Source: Styela clava
Lineage: Eukaryota; Chordata; Ascidiacea; Stolidobranchia; Styelidae
Direction: 5' to 3'
NCBI RefSeq assembly: GCF_964204865.1
Contig: NC_135257.1
Coordinates: forward strand, 7,338,151-7,402,150
Length of the DNA: 64,000 nucleotides
Shown: in pieces, positions 11,984 to 25,270 of the stretch
How the letters are laid out: the number at the start of each line of letters is the position of its first letter
Numbering within the stretch: position 1 is the stretch's first letter
Notes under the pieces: model-generated
Seen by the model: the letters and a program-made list of their open reading frames with translations, nothing else
What the model was told of the DNA's origin: nothing
Databases searched by the model: none
Position numbers and translations under genes: made by a program

Positions 11984-14900
11984 TCAATCATCAGATCTAT
12001 ACTGTGGGTGCTCTTTCAGCCAGTCATTCAATTTGCTGGGAAAATCCGTCATCACACCCGTTACACCTAGTTTTTTATATGCTCGTTTGAAATCTTCTTC
12101 GTCATTGAGCACCCACAGGTAGACCTATGAAATAAATACAAAATAAAACTAAATATAATCGTCGAACGAAACTTTCGATGAAACAACACAAAGGTATATT
12201 TAAATTAGCATGTAAATGTAAAATTGTTATTTCCACTTCCAATGTTAATCATTGTATTGCATGTATAGTGTTAAAGATAGTTGCGTCAGTTAGTAAAGAC
12301 TTGAATAAAACTTCCTAATATAGAAATTTCTGCAACCAATAAGATATATGCAGTGGTAAAATTTAATAATTCTTATGCATACCCACATACACGTTAAAAT
12401 TGTAAAAAACCTTCTCAGAGTGGTTCAATTTTATACAACAAACTTTCCCAATGAACCAAACACTATAATCTCTATGACTATGAGTTTAATCCTACATAAC
12501 ACACATAATATACCATACTCACATTGATTCCTCTGTCTTTGAGGTGTGTGAATAACACATTACTCATCAGAAGAAAATCAATAACAGCAAACAAGGCTCG
12601 TATGCCACAAGACTCCGTCATTGATGGATTAAATCTGAAAAGGAAGAGGTTATGCTTGATTGCAGCAGCGTACGTGTGAGTAGGCACAGACCATATCGAT
12701 GTTTTTATACCAGAATAGTTTGTTGTGATTTCTGACCAAATTCCTTGGCTAAGAACTAATGGGTTGACTTTGCCTAAGCAATTGTTATAATAACCCTTTC
12801 CTATTTTTCAGCAACATCTTGAGGTATGCCAAATTCATGGCCCACCTCTGGATGTAATATTTCAAGTGCAATATCAAAGTGATTATTTGTATCAAAGCTT
12901 GTCTAGAAATGTACAAATTTCATTTAAAAAATCTCCACCCTAAAAAACTAACTCACACATACATCCCTGAAATATTCTAAAGACATATTATACTAAAATA
13001 CATAGTGTACTGGTACGGTGACCGTACATTTGAACCCATGTACATTTGAACCCATGCGTATATCCACGGGTTCAATCTATATGCGGGTGCTAAAACCCAT
13101 GGGTTATGGTTAGTATGGGTTTAACTATCCGTGAAACAAAAAAAATTCCATAGGTGCAATAGCATACAGGTGCAATTGTCATGGGTTCAAATGTACGTGG
13201 GTTCAAATGTAATGGAACCTACTGGTACTTATATTAGTACTAAACTTCGGCAGTGCATTATATTCTAACATCTATAAATATTTACTTACGCTTTTCTTGC
13301 TATATTAGGCATTATTACAGCAAAACAGGATTCTTTGATAGGTAGGAATGGTAGGAGTCCAAGATAAAATGTAAGCACTGTGAGTGCAACTCTTTTCATT
13401 GAAAACACAAGAGGTATATTTGGATTCTGAAAAATTGTAATTGTACAACTTTAATTAAAACAAATTGCTGAAAAAACGATTCACCCAATGTATTACTGTA
13501 TCAATTCTACATCTTGATGCACAAACTATTTTATTATGTAGGTTTAATAATAATCTAAAATGAACCATCTTCAACATAGAAAACTAGCACTAAAAATACT
13601 GTTCTTTTGTCCCAGGTTTGTAATGAAGACATCCCTTCATAACCGGCCTTACAATATATTTTAAAGTTGGATTTTGAATTAAGAGATTCGAGAATTTGCT
13701 TAAAGCAATGTCATACATACTCTCTCAAAAAAGGTTGTTCATACTCACTCAAAGGTAAAGGAGATATATATCTGAGCAAATTTAGGGGAACCATTACATG
13801 CAAAGAGTAACTGGTGTGTTATATGCCAGGTAATTGGCGCCAGGCAAATTGACTCAAATTACGATGGTTCTGATAATTCAGGTGGGATACATAACAACCA
13901 ACTTACTGTTTTATACAATTTTGAAGTTACTTTGTTTGAAAAATTTCCCCATGGTGTAATCTCTTCTCTGTTAAATTTCCTGATCAGATTATTTGTCTGA
14001 AATTGATACAAATATTTTTCAAGGAAACAATATTCACTTTGATATTGGATAAATCTTATGCAGCTTTGAATTGGCGGTCGACACTAAAAAATTCCTTTTT
14101 CGCAAGCTAATTGATCAGTAAGAGCAATAACTCAGTAAAAAGGGATTTTAGAAACGACAAGGCACACAACAGACTACACTGTGAATAATTTTTTGTCCAT
14201 ACTCGATAAAGTACATTTATAATAAGCACAAATATAATTTACGACTGAAACATTTACCTCTTGAATCAATTCCTCATCATATATTTTGACATCAAGATGA
14301 ATCGGAGTGTTTGGAAACTCCTGGAACACATCTTCCAGTTTTTCTATTTGCAAAGCATTCCCCTCGTGATGACAAGTTGTGTGATAATGGAATGTGACTC
14401 CCAATTCCTTACTTAACAATGGAAGATCCTGTTCAAAAGTCGATCAAAGAATTAGTATTGTTATGAAATGAAGCCTACCGTGATGAAGGTTATTTTTTCA
14501 GAAGATTTTGTAACTTAAAATTAGCAAGGGTGCAATACTCAAATAATGGGAAAAAAAAACTTTTAATTTTTCAACCAATTTTCAACATTTTCGAAAAACA
14601 ACTACCAGTCTACCACATTTTTGAGTTTGACACATATTTACAAAAGTCGGTAATATCCCATTATAGATAAAAAAAAGTTTAATTTCGTCAACCATTAATT
14701 GACCTTACCTAATTCCGTAATAATAATTACTGGAGTGACAGTAAATTTAATAAAAGATGTGCATATTTTATCTACAATTGTTGTCATTATAGAATGTTAG
14801 ATATTAAATATCTTGCAGAATCAACAGGGGATACAAATTTCTAATTTATTTTCAATGTATACATTTGGTAAGCAACTATTTTTTACCTCGTATTTAGTAT

Positions 14901-15916
14901 CTTTGATATGAACATCTTCCCCTGTGGTCCTGAGTAAATGATTATCATGAGACACAACAACAACTTTATCCGCAGTGAGGTGAACATCCAACTCCAACAT
15001 CTGTGTACCACATTCCATTGCACTGAAAAAAAAAACAGTATACAAAACTATACATTCTTAAAATTTACGTCTAATGATAAATTCATCGTTCCAATTTATT
15101 TAATTTGACGATCATTATGCAAAATAGAAATAAGCCTGATTACGAACACTGCAATATAGCTGCAAATTTTTCCTACATATAAAATAAATTTGAATTACGG
15201 TAAGTCCGGTTCATTTCATTTAATAAATGAAAATTTTACTAGCATAAAGAGTACAGTAGTCTATTTTAAATAACAACTTGAAATGCACAATTCTAAAATG
15301 CAGACCCAAAAACTCACTTTCTATATGCATTACAAGTGTTTTCTAATTTTTCCGCAGCTCCTGAATTGAAAGTTATAATATGATTAAACTTAATGATAGA
15401 TTACACATTTGCTTTCCTAACATCCTTGATATAGTAAAAAGATAGCGATGATTTATTTCCTAACACTGCAATACAATAACAAAATACACAAATACTGAAA
15501 TAGGTACAAACATTGCAGTGAGAAATAATGACAATAACTTTTGATAATGGTAAGGGATGAGTAAGCTAGCGGAACTCTGGCTTGGAGGTCATGATTTTTG
15601 GCTTCGAATCTTTGTGTTTCACTGAAAACTTTCAGTTTTTAACATTTATTAATGCACTGATGACGATTCTATACATAAAAAATTCCTAGAGCTCAAGTAG
15701 AATAGAGTTAAATATAATAATAATAAAGTTATAACAGTTAACGATACGGTACCGAATATTGTAAAATAACATACCTCCTCTGTGACTAATGTGTGAACAT
15801 TTAAAGAGTAAACGTTTCTTCTTATATATGATAGGACATTTAAGAAAAAAAATTGATGTCAATATATATCCTCCAACACCAGCAAGAACATAATATCCAG
15901 GGTTAACGCCAGGCAT
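11984..15916 (-). CDS. GDPD1: Glycerophosphodiester phosphodiesterase domain protein 1 (lysophospholipase D), 8 exons
   Basis: GDPD1 is a membrane-anchored lysophospholipase D that cleaves lysophospholipids to lysophosphatidic acid. Exons: 15775-15916 (start), 15318-15360, 14887-15022, 14258-14428, 13907-13996, 13290-13426, 12523-12634, 11984-12124; all phases agree and give 323 residues (the human protein is about 314). Exon 1 encodes an N-terminal membrane segment (GYYVLAGVGGYILTSIFFLK) and then the catalytic HRGG. LENT, MLELDVH and VVVSHD supply the usual GDPD acidic and histidine residues. The hydrophobic stretch LTFYLGLLPFLPI and the end VYLWVLNDEEDFKRA..GVTGVMTDFPSKL match vertebrate GDPD1. 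An upstream in-frame ATG at 16003 would add 29 residues. I prefer 15916 because the human protein starts at this point relative to the membrane segment. Confidence 0.95.
13017..13220. mobile_element. Foldback MITE in GDPD1-like intron 6
   Basis: The arms pair ACATTTGAACCCATGTACAT on the left with its inverted counterpart near 13183-13213. The direct flanks are both ACTGGTAC (13009-13016 and 13221-13228), an 8-bp duplication that suggests a hAT-mobilised element. It lies within the intron between exons 6 and 7. Confidence 0.8.
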
Positions 15917-16003
15917 GTTGAAGCGCTTTATCGAAATGGCTTTGTGCTGAAATAAATGGCGCACAAACCTTTTTGCACGCGCAAACAATATCTGCCGAGT
16001 CAT

Positions 16004-16101
16004 AGTGGTGACTAATGGGAACGCATAGAACTTTCTCCCTCAATCAAAACAAAGTGGTGACTAATGGAAACGCATGGAACTTTCTCCCTCAATCAAAACA
16101 A
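16004..16101. repeat. Two tandem copies of a ~49-bp unit upstream of GDPD1-like
   Basis: GTGGTGACTAATGGGAACGC is followed by ATGGAACTTTCTCCCTCAAT-type sequence, and the whole unit is repeated once (starting about 16006 and 16054) with a few changes. It directly abuts the upstream in-frame ATG at 16003, so it lies in the likely 5' UTR or promoter of the GDPD1-like gene. Confidence 0.85.
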
Positions 16102-16112
16102 TTCAATAGGTA

Positions 16113-17572
16113 CCGTAAAAGCGCCTAACTTCGGACAGTCCCTAACTTCGGACAAAATTTTTGAACGGCCATATCTTAGCTAAAACGCGCCGTATATTGC
16201 TAATTTTAATTATTATAGGTTGTGCTGTTATATCTACATCTATTCTCATCTTTTTTAATGTTGCATAATTCTTTTTTTGGTAAAAAAACGGAAATTTTGC
16301 CGAAAATTGACTGCCCGGCATTCAACGGCGCAGAGCGTCGCTCCTACTGAAGCTATCGTCGTCAAAATACCATCATTCGGTAGAGGGCGACAACAATGTA
16401 TATAATTTATTTGAGTGATCGCAAGATGTCGTACGAGATTTAAATAAAATCTAAAATTCTGAATTATAAATTCCGTAAGAATATTAAGATTTCACGCAGC
16501 GTCAAAAATTACGTCAACCTCACGTAGATTATTTTTCGCTCACTTCCGAAACGACGTCACACTACGTCGCGGAAATGAATTTTGACGCCAGACACAACGG
16601 AGCCAATATGACAATTTCCGTTAAGATAAAGACGGCGTTCCAACGTAATATTTTTGTATTTTGTTCGGTCATGTATGAATATATGCCAAAATTACATTAA
16701 TGAAAATACATGTCACACTTAATCGATGACGTTAAAAATCGAATATATAAAACTATGATAATTCCAACGTCCATATGGCACAGTGCACTGCACTTAACCA
16801 TTATTTTATGATTAGTAGTCGAAATGACAGTTATTGAATACGGCCTGGGTGAATTTTATTCACTCGAAATTAAAAATAAATTTAATCTCCAACAAATAAA
16901 CGGGACCTACATGTTTACAAGATTAAGTTGAATTTTAAATTAAACTTCACAATCGGATTTACCGTGTGTTTGATATAAATTATCATTTATAAAGATAACC
17001 GCGCAGAATAAAAAAAAGCTATCTGTCGAGAATATTAATACTTCAAAGACTTCGATAGAAGCCCGTTAAAATACTTCATTGTGGATTGAAACGGTTTGCA
17101 TCAGATATATTTACGTATGCATTTCCTGATTAAAATGACTAACGTGTTATTATACTCGTCTGAAGTATCGAAAATAACGAACGAAAGATGTAAACATAGG
17201 ACGACGGAAGTTTCAAATAATGCATTTTCGTCGTGACGTCAATGTTACGTTACGACGACGATCGAGCGTCTTATCCTCACGCAACGACGTGATTACCTCA
17301 TCCGCATCGGAAGCCTCTTTCTCTCTGTGCGTCGCGGTTACGCAGTGAAGAAAATGACTGTCCGAAGTTAGGGCAGTGAAGGATAACGGTCAAATGGCAA
17401 GAAATATCGATTATTTCAATAGTAAAAATAGTCCAATTGAACCGAAATTTGCAGGGAATGTAAATTACCGCACGAATGTTTTACCGAGCAATTTTGGCGC
17501 CGTTTGGACAATAAATGGCCGAGTTATTGACGAAAATATAGTAATTTTGTCCGAAGTTAGGCGCTTTTACGG
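16113..17572. mobile_element. TA-flanked inverted-repeat DNA transposon, non-autonomous
   Basis: The termini are CCGTAAAAGCGCCTAACTTC and its exact inverse, with TA on both sides (16111-16112 and 17573-17574), which suits a Tc1/mariner-type target. The core CCTAACTTCGGAC occurs twice in tandem at the left end (near 16124 and 16140), and inverted at the right end (17550-17562) and about 190 bp inside it (17359-17372). No transposase frame was found. The 179-codon frame at 17376-17915 crosses the right terminus and is not treated as a gene. The interior holds many CGTCA/TGACG motifs, including a perfect TGACGTCA near 17234. Confidence 0.85.
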
Positions 17573-17574
17573 TA

Positions 17575-19514
17575 AATCAACTGAAATAACCGCAATCCGC
17601 GCATTTATGCGAGTTCTCGTTACAGAATACAGACGTGGCACGGCAACTGGAGACGTGCGAAGAAATGTGAACTTTTCGCACAATCTAAGCGAGGCCTTCT
17701 CTCACTTTTCAATAAGACTACCCACAAAGCGCGGCCAAATTGAATTTCGCTATCAGCGATGCGAAAGCGCATTGCAACGTTACACCTCGGCGGTGTGGCG
17801 ATCAGGAATACGCTTGCGACAGCACCTCTCATTACATCTCGTGAGGGTTTCAATATATTTGCGCGAGGATTTCTGGACTCTCTCCGCCGTAGGTTGGGTG
17901 GGTCTCACACTCTGATCATACTAACTAATATCATACCGGTACCCAACATGGACTGTACCAGTGCCGGAGTTCGCTATATAATTAGGACGTCATAACGGCT
18001 TTCCGGGCCTCCAAAGAATGAATATCCAAATCTCATGTTACGAGGACAAGATCTCAAGCATTTATCGGAGGGTACCACCGCGCATCCTGCTAATTGCAGG
18101 AATGCGCTTGCAGTAACTCTAATACGAAATTATCGATTTTTTATGTATTTATGGTGGGGATCCACTGACAGGCTCCATAACACCAAGAGGTCAGGTCCAT
18201 ATGCAGCTGAAAGAAATAACAGGCTAACTAACCCCATAGACTACCGGCATGAACTTGTAAACGAACAATAGTCCGTGGGACACCTTATGGATTTTCTTCT
18301 CTGCGGGGTAAATATGGAAATTCTATACTAAATAAGTCCAAATCTTTATTGTCCCAACTATGGATATTACCAACTCATATCTCACATAACCACCAAAATG
18401 GGCCTACACATTGCGTATCAATCAAACAATTCAACACAAATTCACCTGTATTTTACATCAAAATAGAGAAGTGCACCCTACGAATAACGTACCCCATATA
18501 AGAAAGTACAAATATAAACAGTGTAATCGATAGAAAAAAAAACAGGATACAATCTTACCATATATTAACAATTTTGTAACAAATATAGAATTTCTACAAA
18601 AGGAGTAATGTCATGGTAATAAAAAATTGATATTCGAAACAAAAACTGATTAACTCGATAGCTGTATCATCAAACACGAATAGGAAGAAAGCCACAAAGT
18701 TTTTACAAAAATACTTGGGCTTACTTATGGAGGAACAATATACATATTAGTGAAGGATTAGTTGGCAAACAAGTGAAAAAAATTCCAACTATCAAAAATA
18801 TTGAATGCTTTTTACAGTCGAGGTAAAGAAGTTAATAACAACAAAATACTTGGTTATATATAAATATCCATTTAGAAAATGAGTATGATATCATGAGATA
18901 ACCATAATAAATAAATCATACAGATAATTCCAAATTTACCATACTACGGAACAATTTTTCCAGAAGCATTCTCCTAAATCCACAGCTTCCATTAACTTGG
19001 ACTGTGTCGTTTACACTTAATTTTGTTAGCTGATATGTGCTCGATATTTAAAATGTACAAACACCATAGAATATGAAAAATCATGTCATCTTCACTTTCA
19101 AAATTACAATTTTTATAAAAAGATTAAGCGTACACAATACAATCTGAGTCTCAAAGACAAAATATTAAAACACCAGGCTATACTTACAGAAAGTATGTTC
19201 ACAAAAGACATGTTTTTAAATAAAAAAGATGATTCCAAGGTACTAATGTGCACAGTAATGAAATTTTATCAATATAACCTTTCTTTCCAAATTACTGCAT
19301 ATACAGACTCCTATTAAAACAGCAAGTATTTTTTGGAGAATGATGTAGAGATCAATCGTATAAAGAGTATTTTCAACCCAAACATCCACAAATCCTGCGG
19401 GAGATTGGCACCAAGGAAAACCAATTATTTTTTTCAATAAACACTAAAATTTTCTGTTTTTATTCACATTTTTAATTTATATCATCACTTTGAAGTTCCA
19501 TTAACACTCTATAT
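17575..19514. other. Intergenic, nothing recognised
   Basis: Between the TA-flanked transposon and the next MITE I see no gene, RNA or repeat that can be supported. The short frames here lack domains or splice context. Confidence 0.4.
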
Positions 19515-19809
19515 CAGTGGTTCTCAAACGATGGGGCGTGGACAATTTTTTGAAGGAGCATGGAGCTAATTCAAAATAAAATTATTTGTTAGATTTGATC
19601 TTGCCCGCCTCATTATGTTTTTTAAACTTTTCATTCATTTCATAATTTGAGTTCCATCCATGTGTTTTCAACACGTTTTTGAATAAACATACTTTCGCCT
19701 TACTATCTGTTATTTGTAGATTATTGTTAGCTAGGCATTTTGGAGATAGGGTGCGAGACTTGACAAATTCTAAAAAGGGGGCACAGCTTAAAAAGTTTGA
19801 GAACTACTG
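19515..19809. mobile_element. hAT-type MITE
   Basis: The inverted termini are CAGTGGTTCTCAAAC and GTTTGAGAACTACTG. They are flanked by the 8-bp duplication CTCTATAT (19507-19514 and 19810-19817). The element is 295 bp with no coding capacity. It sits just downstream of the SPEF1 stop codon and may fall in the 3' UTR. Confidence 0.93.
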
Positions 19810-19971
19810 CTCTATATCAAAACAGTTGCAACTGAAAAGCTGAAGAAATGATTACAATTATAAAAAGAGGAAAGTTTGCTCTAATAATGCGATCACCTCC
19901 ATCATCAGATAAAATAGAAAGATATGAAATTAAAAATTGAAGACAATAGAAATAGGAACAGTCAAATGATA

Positions 19972-22900
19972 TTAATGGGTAGCTGAATCAAATCTGCTTT
20001 GCCTCTCTTGTAAATCCTGTATTCTAAGATCTTTCAGGCGAAGGAGATGCTCAAGACGACTGATCTTTACCTAAATATAAACGATCACATATTTCAACAT
20101 TAGACAAAATACAAACTATCACAAAACAATGTTATTAATGAAACATAGGACAAACAGCAAGAACACGAGTTGGAAATGTCTATGCATGAAACTAAAAAAG
20201 CAATGCAAAAATGAAAAGTAGGTACAAGTCAAGCTATGTTTTATATAAAATCCCAATGCTTGTATTTAATTAATTCAAACTATTATTATATGTATGAAAT
20301 AAATTAAAACCTTCTCTGACATAATCACATCTATTATGCATGTATCATGTTATAAATTAATGAACTGCAGATATACCAATTAACTGGAACCATAATAAAG
20401 GGTAAATAATATTATATAAATAGCTTGAAAGAGATTGGGAATATCATTTGTGCATCAATTTACTCACCTGGAGAATCTGAACAGTTTCCATAGATGCTAA
20501 AAGTGCTTGTTCCTTTTCTTCTAGTATCAACCTTGTCTCAGTATCAAGCATATCAAGGTTCAGCTGGCTCAAAGGGACTGGATTCTTAACTATATACTCA
20601 GGAACCTGTGGAAGTAAACAAGAACCAATTAATAAAAACTAAATATGTGGGTGCAGTATGCTGGGGTGTTTGAATTTAATATTCGAATATCCTTTTTAGT
20701 ATTTATGAAAATATTGAATATCGCGTAAATAAAATTTATGTGGGAGATTTTAGAATGTATTCAGAATTCCAGATTTGTATATATTTTCTTAGAATTTAAT
20801 TGAAATAGGCAAGTATTTAGTTATGTCTATCCCTGGCAGTATGTTTTACCAAATTTCTAATGATTAATAGCAATGATCAAAGCAAGCTGATAACAATAGT
20901 ATGGATTATCATTGTAGTGCACACATGACCTCTATTGCACTATGCAAGAAAAATCAATGTTTCAATTACATTTAAATAATAATTCAGCAATGACAGGGCT
21001 TACTCTACTCAAATAATCCTTGAATTGAGAAAAGGGACTTCAAAATAATTTGGGTCTGTGTGACAAAGTACTTCTGGTTGAATAATTTCGAGTATTTTCA
21101 ATGGAATGAATTAATACATCCTTACAAGCAGGTGTTGAAGTCAAATTAAAAGTGGGTTGTCTCAGTAAATATTTTAAGAGTTTTCAAGAGCTCCTATGGT
21201 TTAAATATCAGACAAAAACTAGACTTACAACGTTACAAGCATCAATCATTAAGTAAATAGACATGAAATGAAACAAACATAACCATGTCCACTGGCCCTT
21301 CAGATAGTGGAGAATAACAATAAAAAATTGTAAAAAAATATTGCTTAGCATACTTTCAACAGAATAATTATAATAACAAAGATGTTAAAATAAAGGTAGC
21401 TGTAGGTAGAGAAATCAGATCATATTAGGATTAGAGTATATTGGCCCATTTTCCACTTCTTGAGCTTCAGTTGTATCATTTGGTTCTTACATCACGTTTC
21501 AGTGATAACATAAAATTTTGATAGTCTTTTTGTTAGCAAAATATGACCATGTGGAATGGATCGTGAACGGAAAAGGAAAAACAATGGATTTCCATAGAGT
21601 CTATAAATTCAAATTCATGTGAGAACTATCCAGAATGTATAAAATGGACTGAAAACATTATGTTAATTCAGCCACAAGTAAAAATCAGGCATCATCCAGG
21701 TGAACAATACATGTAAAAATACATAAGAAACAAGGTATTATAATACCGAGTCCCGTCTTGGTCGACTGACCATGCTTTCTCCAGTCCTGCTATCAACATC
21801 TGGCCCACTCGATCTTGCATTATAATATGGTCTTTCTTGATAACCTGAAAAAATAATTGTGAAGAAATATAAAATTTAAAATAAATTTATCATTTAAGTG
21901 CTCATATGATATGCATGTTTAAAAAATTTCATTGTTGAAAATGAATAAAATACTTTCTAACTGAAATGAAAAAATGCTAAAATAAACCATATTATAAATT
22001 AGCAAGTATACCTCCTATCTTGCTTCCTGTCTTGATGATGTATTCTTCAATTTTCTGCCATAAACCAAACAAGAACACTTCCATCACTCGTGGTTTACAT
22101 TCAGATATCTCTTGCATTACTGATGCGGGTATAGTGAAGTTCAATTTCGACAAAACCTAAAGAAAATTAAAATTCTTCAACTAAAAGCTAGTAATTTCAT
22201 GAAATATTAGTTTAACGTTTTTCAGAGATGAAAAATATGAAATTCTAAATCCAGGGCAATATTCACTTGTAGGATGATGATGTAGATATAATAATTTTGA
22301 TATTTAAATTGGATATTGAAATTTAAGTTGGAAACGAGAACAATATATTAATACAAGCTTATATAAATAATTGAATCAGAACATATGCTGCAATGTATAA
22401 CGGAGATATTTTAAAACGTTTAATGATGCTTAATTTGATAAATATGTAATAATTTTAATCGAGTCATTTAACACCAATTGCAACCGGTCTACGTCCCCAT
22501 ATTAGATGTCAGCAGATTTTGGAATCAGTCTGATATAATGTTCAGATTACTTAAATAGCAAATTTGCTTTCTTTGAATATTTAAAAGCATCTATTCCATC
22601 TATCATGTACCGGTATCTGATAATGTAATGATGCAACACATATCAGTTTGAATTTTGAGGCAATTTATATATCAACGATACAGATGAAAAAGCGGAATTG
22701 AATTCGTTTTGCATATATTCCATGTATACTAACATGGTCGAAAAGCTCAAGACATGGCAAACTTAATTAAAGATCATAAGTTTGAAACTGCAATTAAAAA
22801 CACATCTGTCCTCTGCTTTATATGTAAGATGTTCAAACTGTAATTAAACTGAAAATTTGGTAGTCAAAAAATTTTACAGCCATCAATAACATCGAAGAAG

Positions 22901-23146
22901 GTTTATATATCACTGACTTACTTTTCTATTCAGTGTTTGCCAGTTGTTGAGTTTTTGATTTGTAGAATTAGCACTGGTGTAATTATGCATTTCAACAAGC
23001 CGTGGAATAAAATGCCTTACAACTTCAGCAACCAATATTCCATCACTAAAATCTCTTGCAACAGACTTTTTCTTTCTACTCAATGGAATCACGTCGATCC
23101 ATGAGTAGAGTTTTTGCAATTCTACTTCACTGAGTTCAGAATTCAT
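19972..23146 (-). CDS. SPEF1: Sperm flagellar protein 1 / CLAMP, 5 exons
   Basis: SPEF1 is a microtubule-binding, bundling protein of cilia, the central apparatus of flagella and polarised epithelia. Exons: 22922-23146, 22012-22156, 21747-21844, 20468-20605, 19972-20070; phases agree and give 234 residues (human 236). The N-terminal CH-like CLAMP domain covers about residues 1-120, with IPLSRKKKSVARDFSDG, LVAEVV and VEMHNYTSANSTNQKLNNW in exon 1. The C-terminal coiled coil (EEKEQALLASMETVQILQ, then VKISRLEHLLRLKDLRIQDL) matches the vertebrate protein nearly position for position. The ATG at 23146 has an in-frame TGA two codons upstream, which fixes the start. All splice sites are GT/AG. The middle serine/arginine-rich part is the least conserved. 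Confidence 0.96.
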
Positions 23147-24786
23147 GTTTCAGTATTCAGAACGTTTAAACTATACCTAACAGGTACTATCTAAATTGAA
23201 TGTGATATTTATGAATATCATAAAACAATTCATTTTGTGTAATGCAGAACTTCTCCCACATACTGACATAGTAAAGACCTTGGAACTGGTATATAATAGT
23301 CAAATCCATATATTAGCTATACTGGCTATGCCCATAAGTAAAGATTTACCTAGTTTGGATTTTCATATTTATCTCAAGGTAAGAAAAGTCAATGACAATA
23401 AAGTTCAAGCCATGAATTCCTGGCTACCAGTACCAGTTCAATTTAGCTGGCTGGATAAGGAAAAAAGAACTAACACACAACACAAGATAATGTTTAGGGA
23501 AAAAATAATGTTTCGGTCACACACGCACAGTCATTCATGTTTCAAAATGTTGTTGATAAAAAGACTTAATAATGACAAGGTAAGCCTATGGCAATATGTG
23601 CTAGCTTCTGAGCTTGTTGCCAGCTTATTTCAACAATACACAAGACAGACAGAGTAGGTATGTTAGAAAAAATCTAACGTTCATCTGATTTAAAATAAAA
23701 CTGCGCCAATGGATAGAGCTAAGTGAAAATAAGAAAACAATACCAAGTTCGGAACAAAAAGATATTGTGAACAGAAAAACTTAATGAAACAAAGTTTACA
23801 AATTTTTTTAAATAAATTAGCTGCTTTTTAATTAAATTATGTAAGAGGAAGTCTCTGAATTTCACCTAACCTCTGGTCGGCAGCGGCCTCCACTACGCAA
23901 GTCCACGAGTACGCAGTAATCAACTGATTTATCACTTTTCATATCCGACCTTATTTAATGAACAATTTATTTACCATTCAATATTCCTCAACTCGTAAGC
24001 AATTACAGCAAAACAAGAGAGATCGTTGCGAGGGAAAATGCCGGCGTTCAATCAATAACCTATGCGCGATGACAGACTCGGGCTAAGATCATATTAATTG
24101 AATTATTATGTACAGAATTATGCCTTGAATTATTTTGTACGGTTTCGTGAAACGTCTGTGAATTACCTTTTTTTAATAAAAATTTTATCGAATATTAGTA
24201 AAAACACATATCAATTACTAATCTCTCGATATGTGTCAAATCTATGGAATATCGGGACTATTTGAGAATTTTATTCTGACAACTATCATTGAGGTCGTCG
24301 GAAGATCGTCGCAAGTCAGTGCTGGAGTGGTGTATATTAGTTTTACAGTGGTTCGTTGCGGCCTGCGGATAATAATTAACAATGTTCTGATTAAACAAAC
24401 TGCATAAAAATCGGTAAGTATGAAGTTAAGAAAGAAATACACATGTTCATATAAATGTTATTAGTGTCCAAAGACAATATCATTAATCTGCATTACGTAT
24501 AAGTTGAGCGTAATTTTTAGAAGCATCGAATGTTATGAAATTATGCGCTAATGAAATAATTCAAATACCAGGACATAGTCGTGTATTTTATTTACATTAT
24601 GTCAAAATTTCATGAAATTGCAAGCTTATGTAGGCGATTCGTAGTCGTTTTTATCAGCGCTATTCCGACCTGACGTAACGCTACGCCTACTAGAAGTACG
24701 TTGGGTACGAAACTAAACGAGACCCAAGATTTGCTCGGGACATAAACTTGCCAATCAGCCAATGCTGCAATGACCAACGAAAACTA
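23147..24786. other. Region upstream of SPEF1; no supported gene
   Basis: The SPEF1 promoter should be here. A 153-codon plus-strand frame (23196-23657) begins 50 bp from the SPEF1 start and points away from it. It has no recognisable domain, so I do not call it. A 50-bp relative of the foldback arm at 24787-25270 lies near 24672-24725. Confidence 0.4.
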
Positions 24787-25270
24787 GGTCTCGTGTAGTT
24801 TCGTATCTAACGTACCGGTACTATTAGTGGGCGTAGCATACCGGTAACAGTTTTTTGACATGTCAATCCTAACCCCCACCTGACTACGCCATCCAAAAAT
24901 TACTCCATTACGGTACGACATCACAACCATGTCATAGAGCTTGTCAAATATATGTACGATCGCCGGAAATGGCATCGACGCCGACGATAACGAATTTGCT
25001 AACGCCAGTGATCTCTCTCATATTGGGATCGTTGCGAGGAGAAAACTAGAGAGATACTGTACCGGTACCGGTAGCTGTTCGATTTTGGGTGCTGGTCTGC
25101 GCGTCTTGGATGACAGGTCGTATAGTTTGAAGGGCTCTATTACGTCTCTGTGACGTCATTTTTGGATGGCGTAGTCAGGTGGGGTTTAGGATTTACACAT
25201 GAAAAAATTGTTATGCTACGCCCACTAGAAGTACCGGTACGGTACGTTAGGAACGAAACTACATGAGACC
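24787..25270. mobile_element. Foldback element with ~115-bp inverted arms
   Basis: The left arm (24787-24902) starts GGTCTCGTGTAGTTTCGT and includes TAGTGGGCGTAGCATA and CACCTGACTACGCCATCC. The right arm (25156-25270) is its inverted copy, ending CTACATGAGACC. About 250 bp separate the arms and carry no recognised protein. A third, partial arm copy lies at 24672-24725. A target duplication was not clear. Confidence 0.8.

Noticed and set aside
17376-17915. A 179-codon plus-strand open frame, the longest in the window
   Set aside because: It crosses the right terminus of the TA-flanked transposon, shows no domain and has composition like its surroundings, so a chance frame is more likely.
23196-23657. 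A 153-codon plus-strand frame next to the SPEF1 start
   Set aside because: No recognisable domain, no splice or poly(A) context, and it lies in what should be the SPEF1 promoter.
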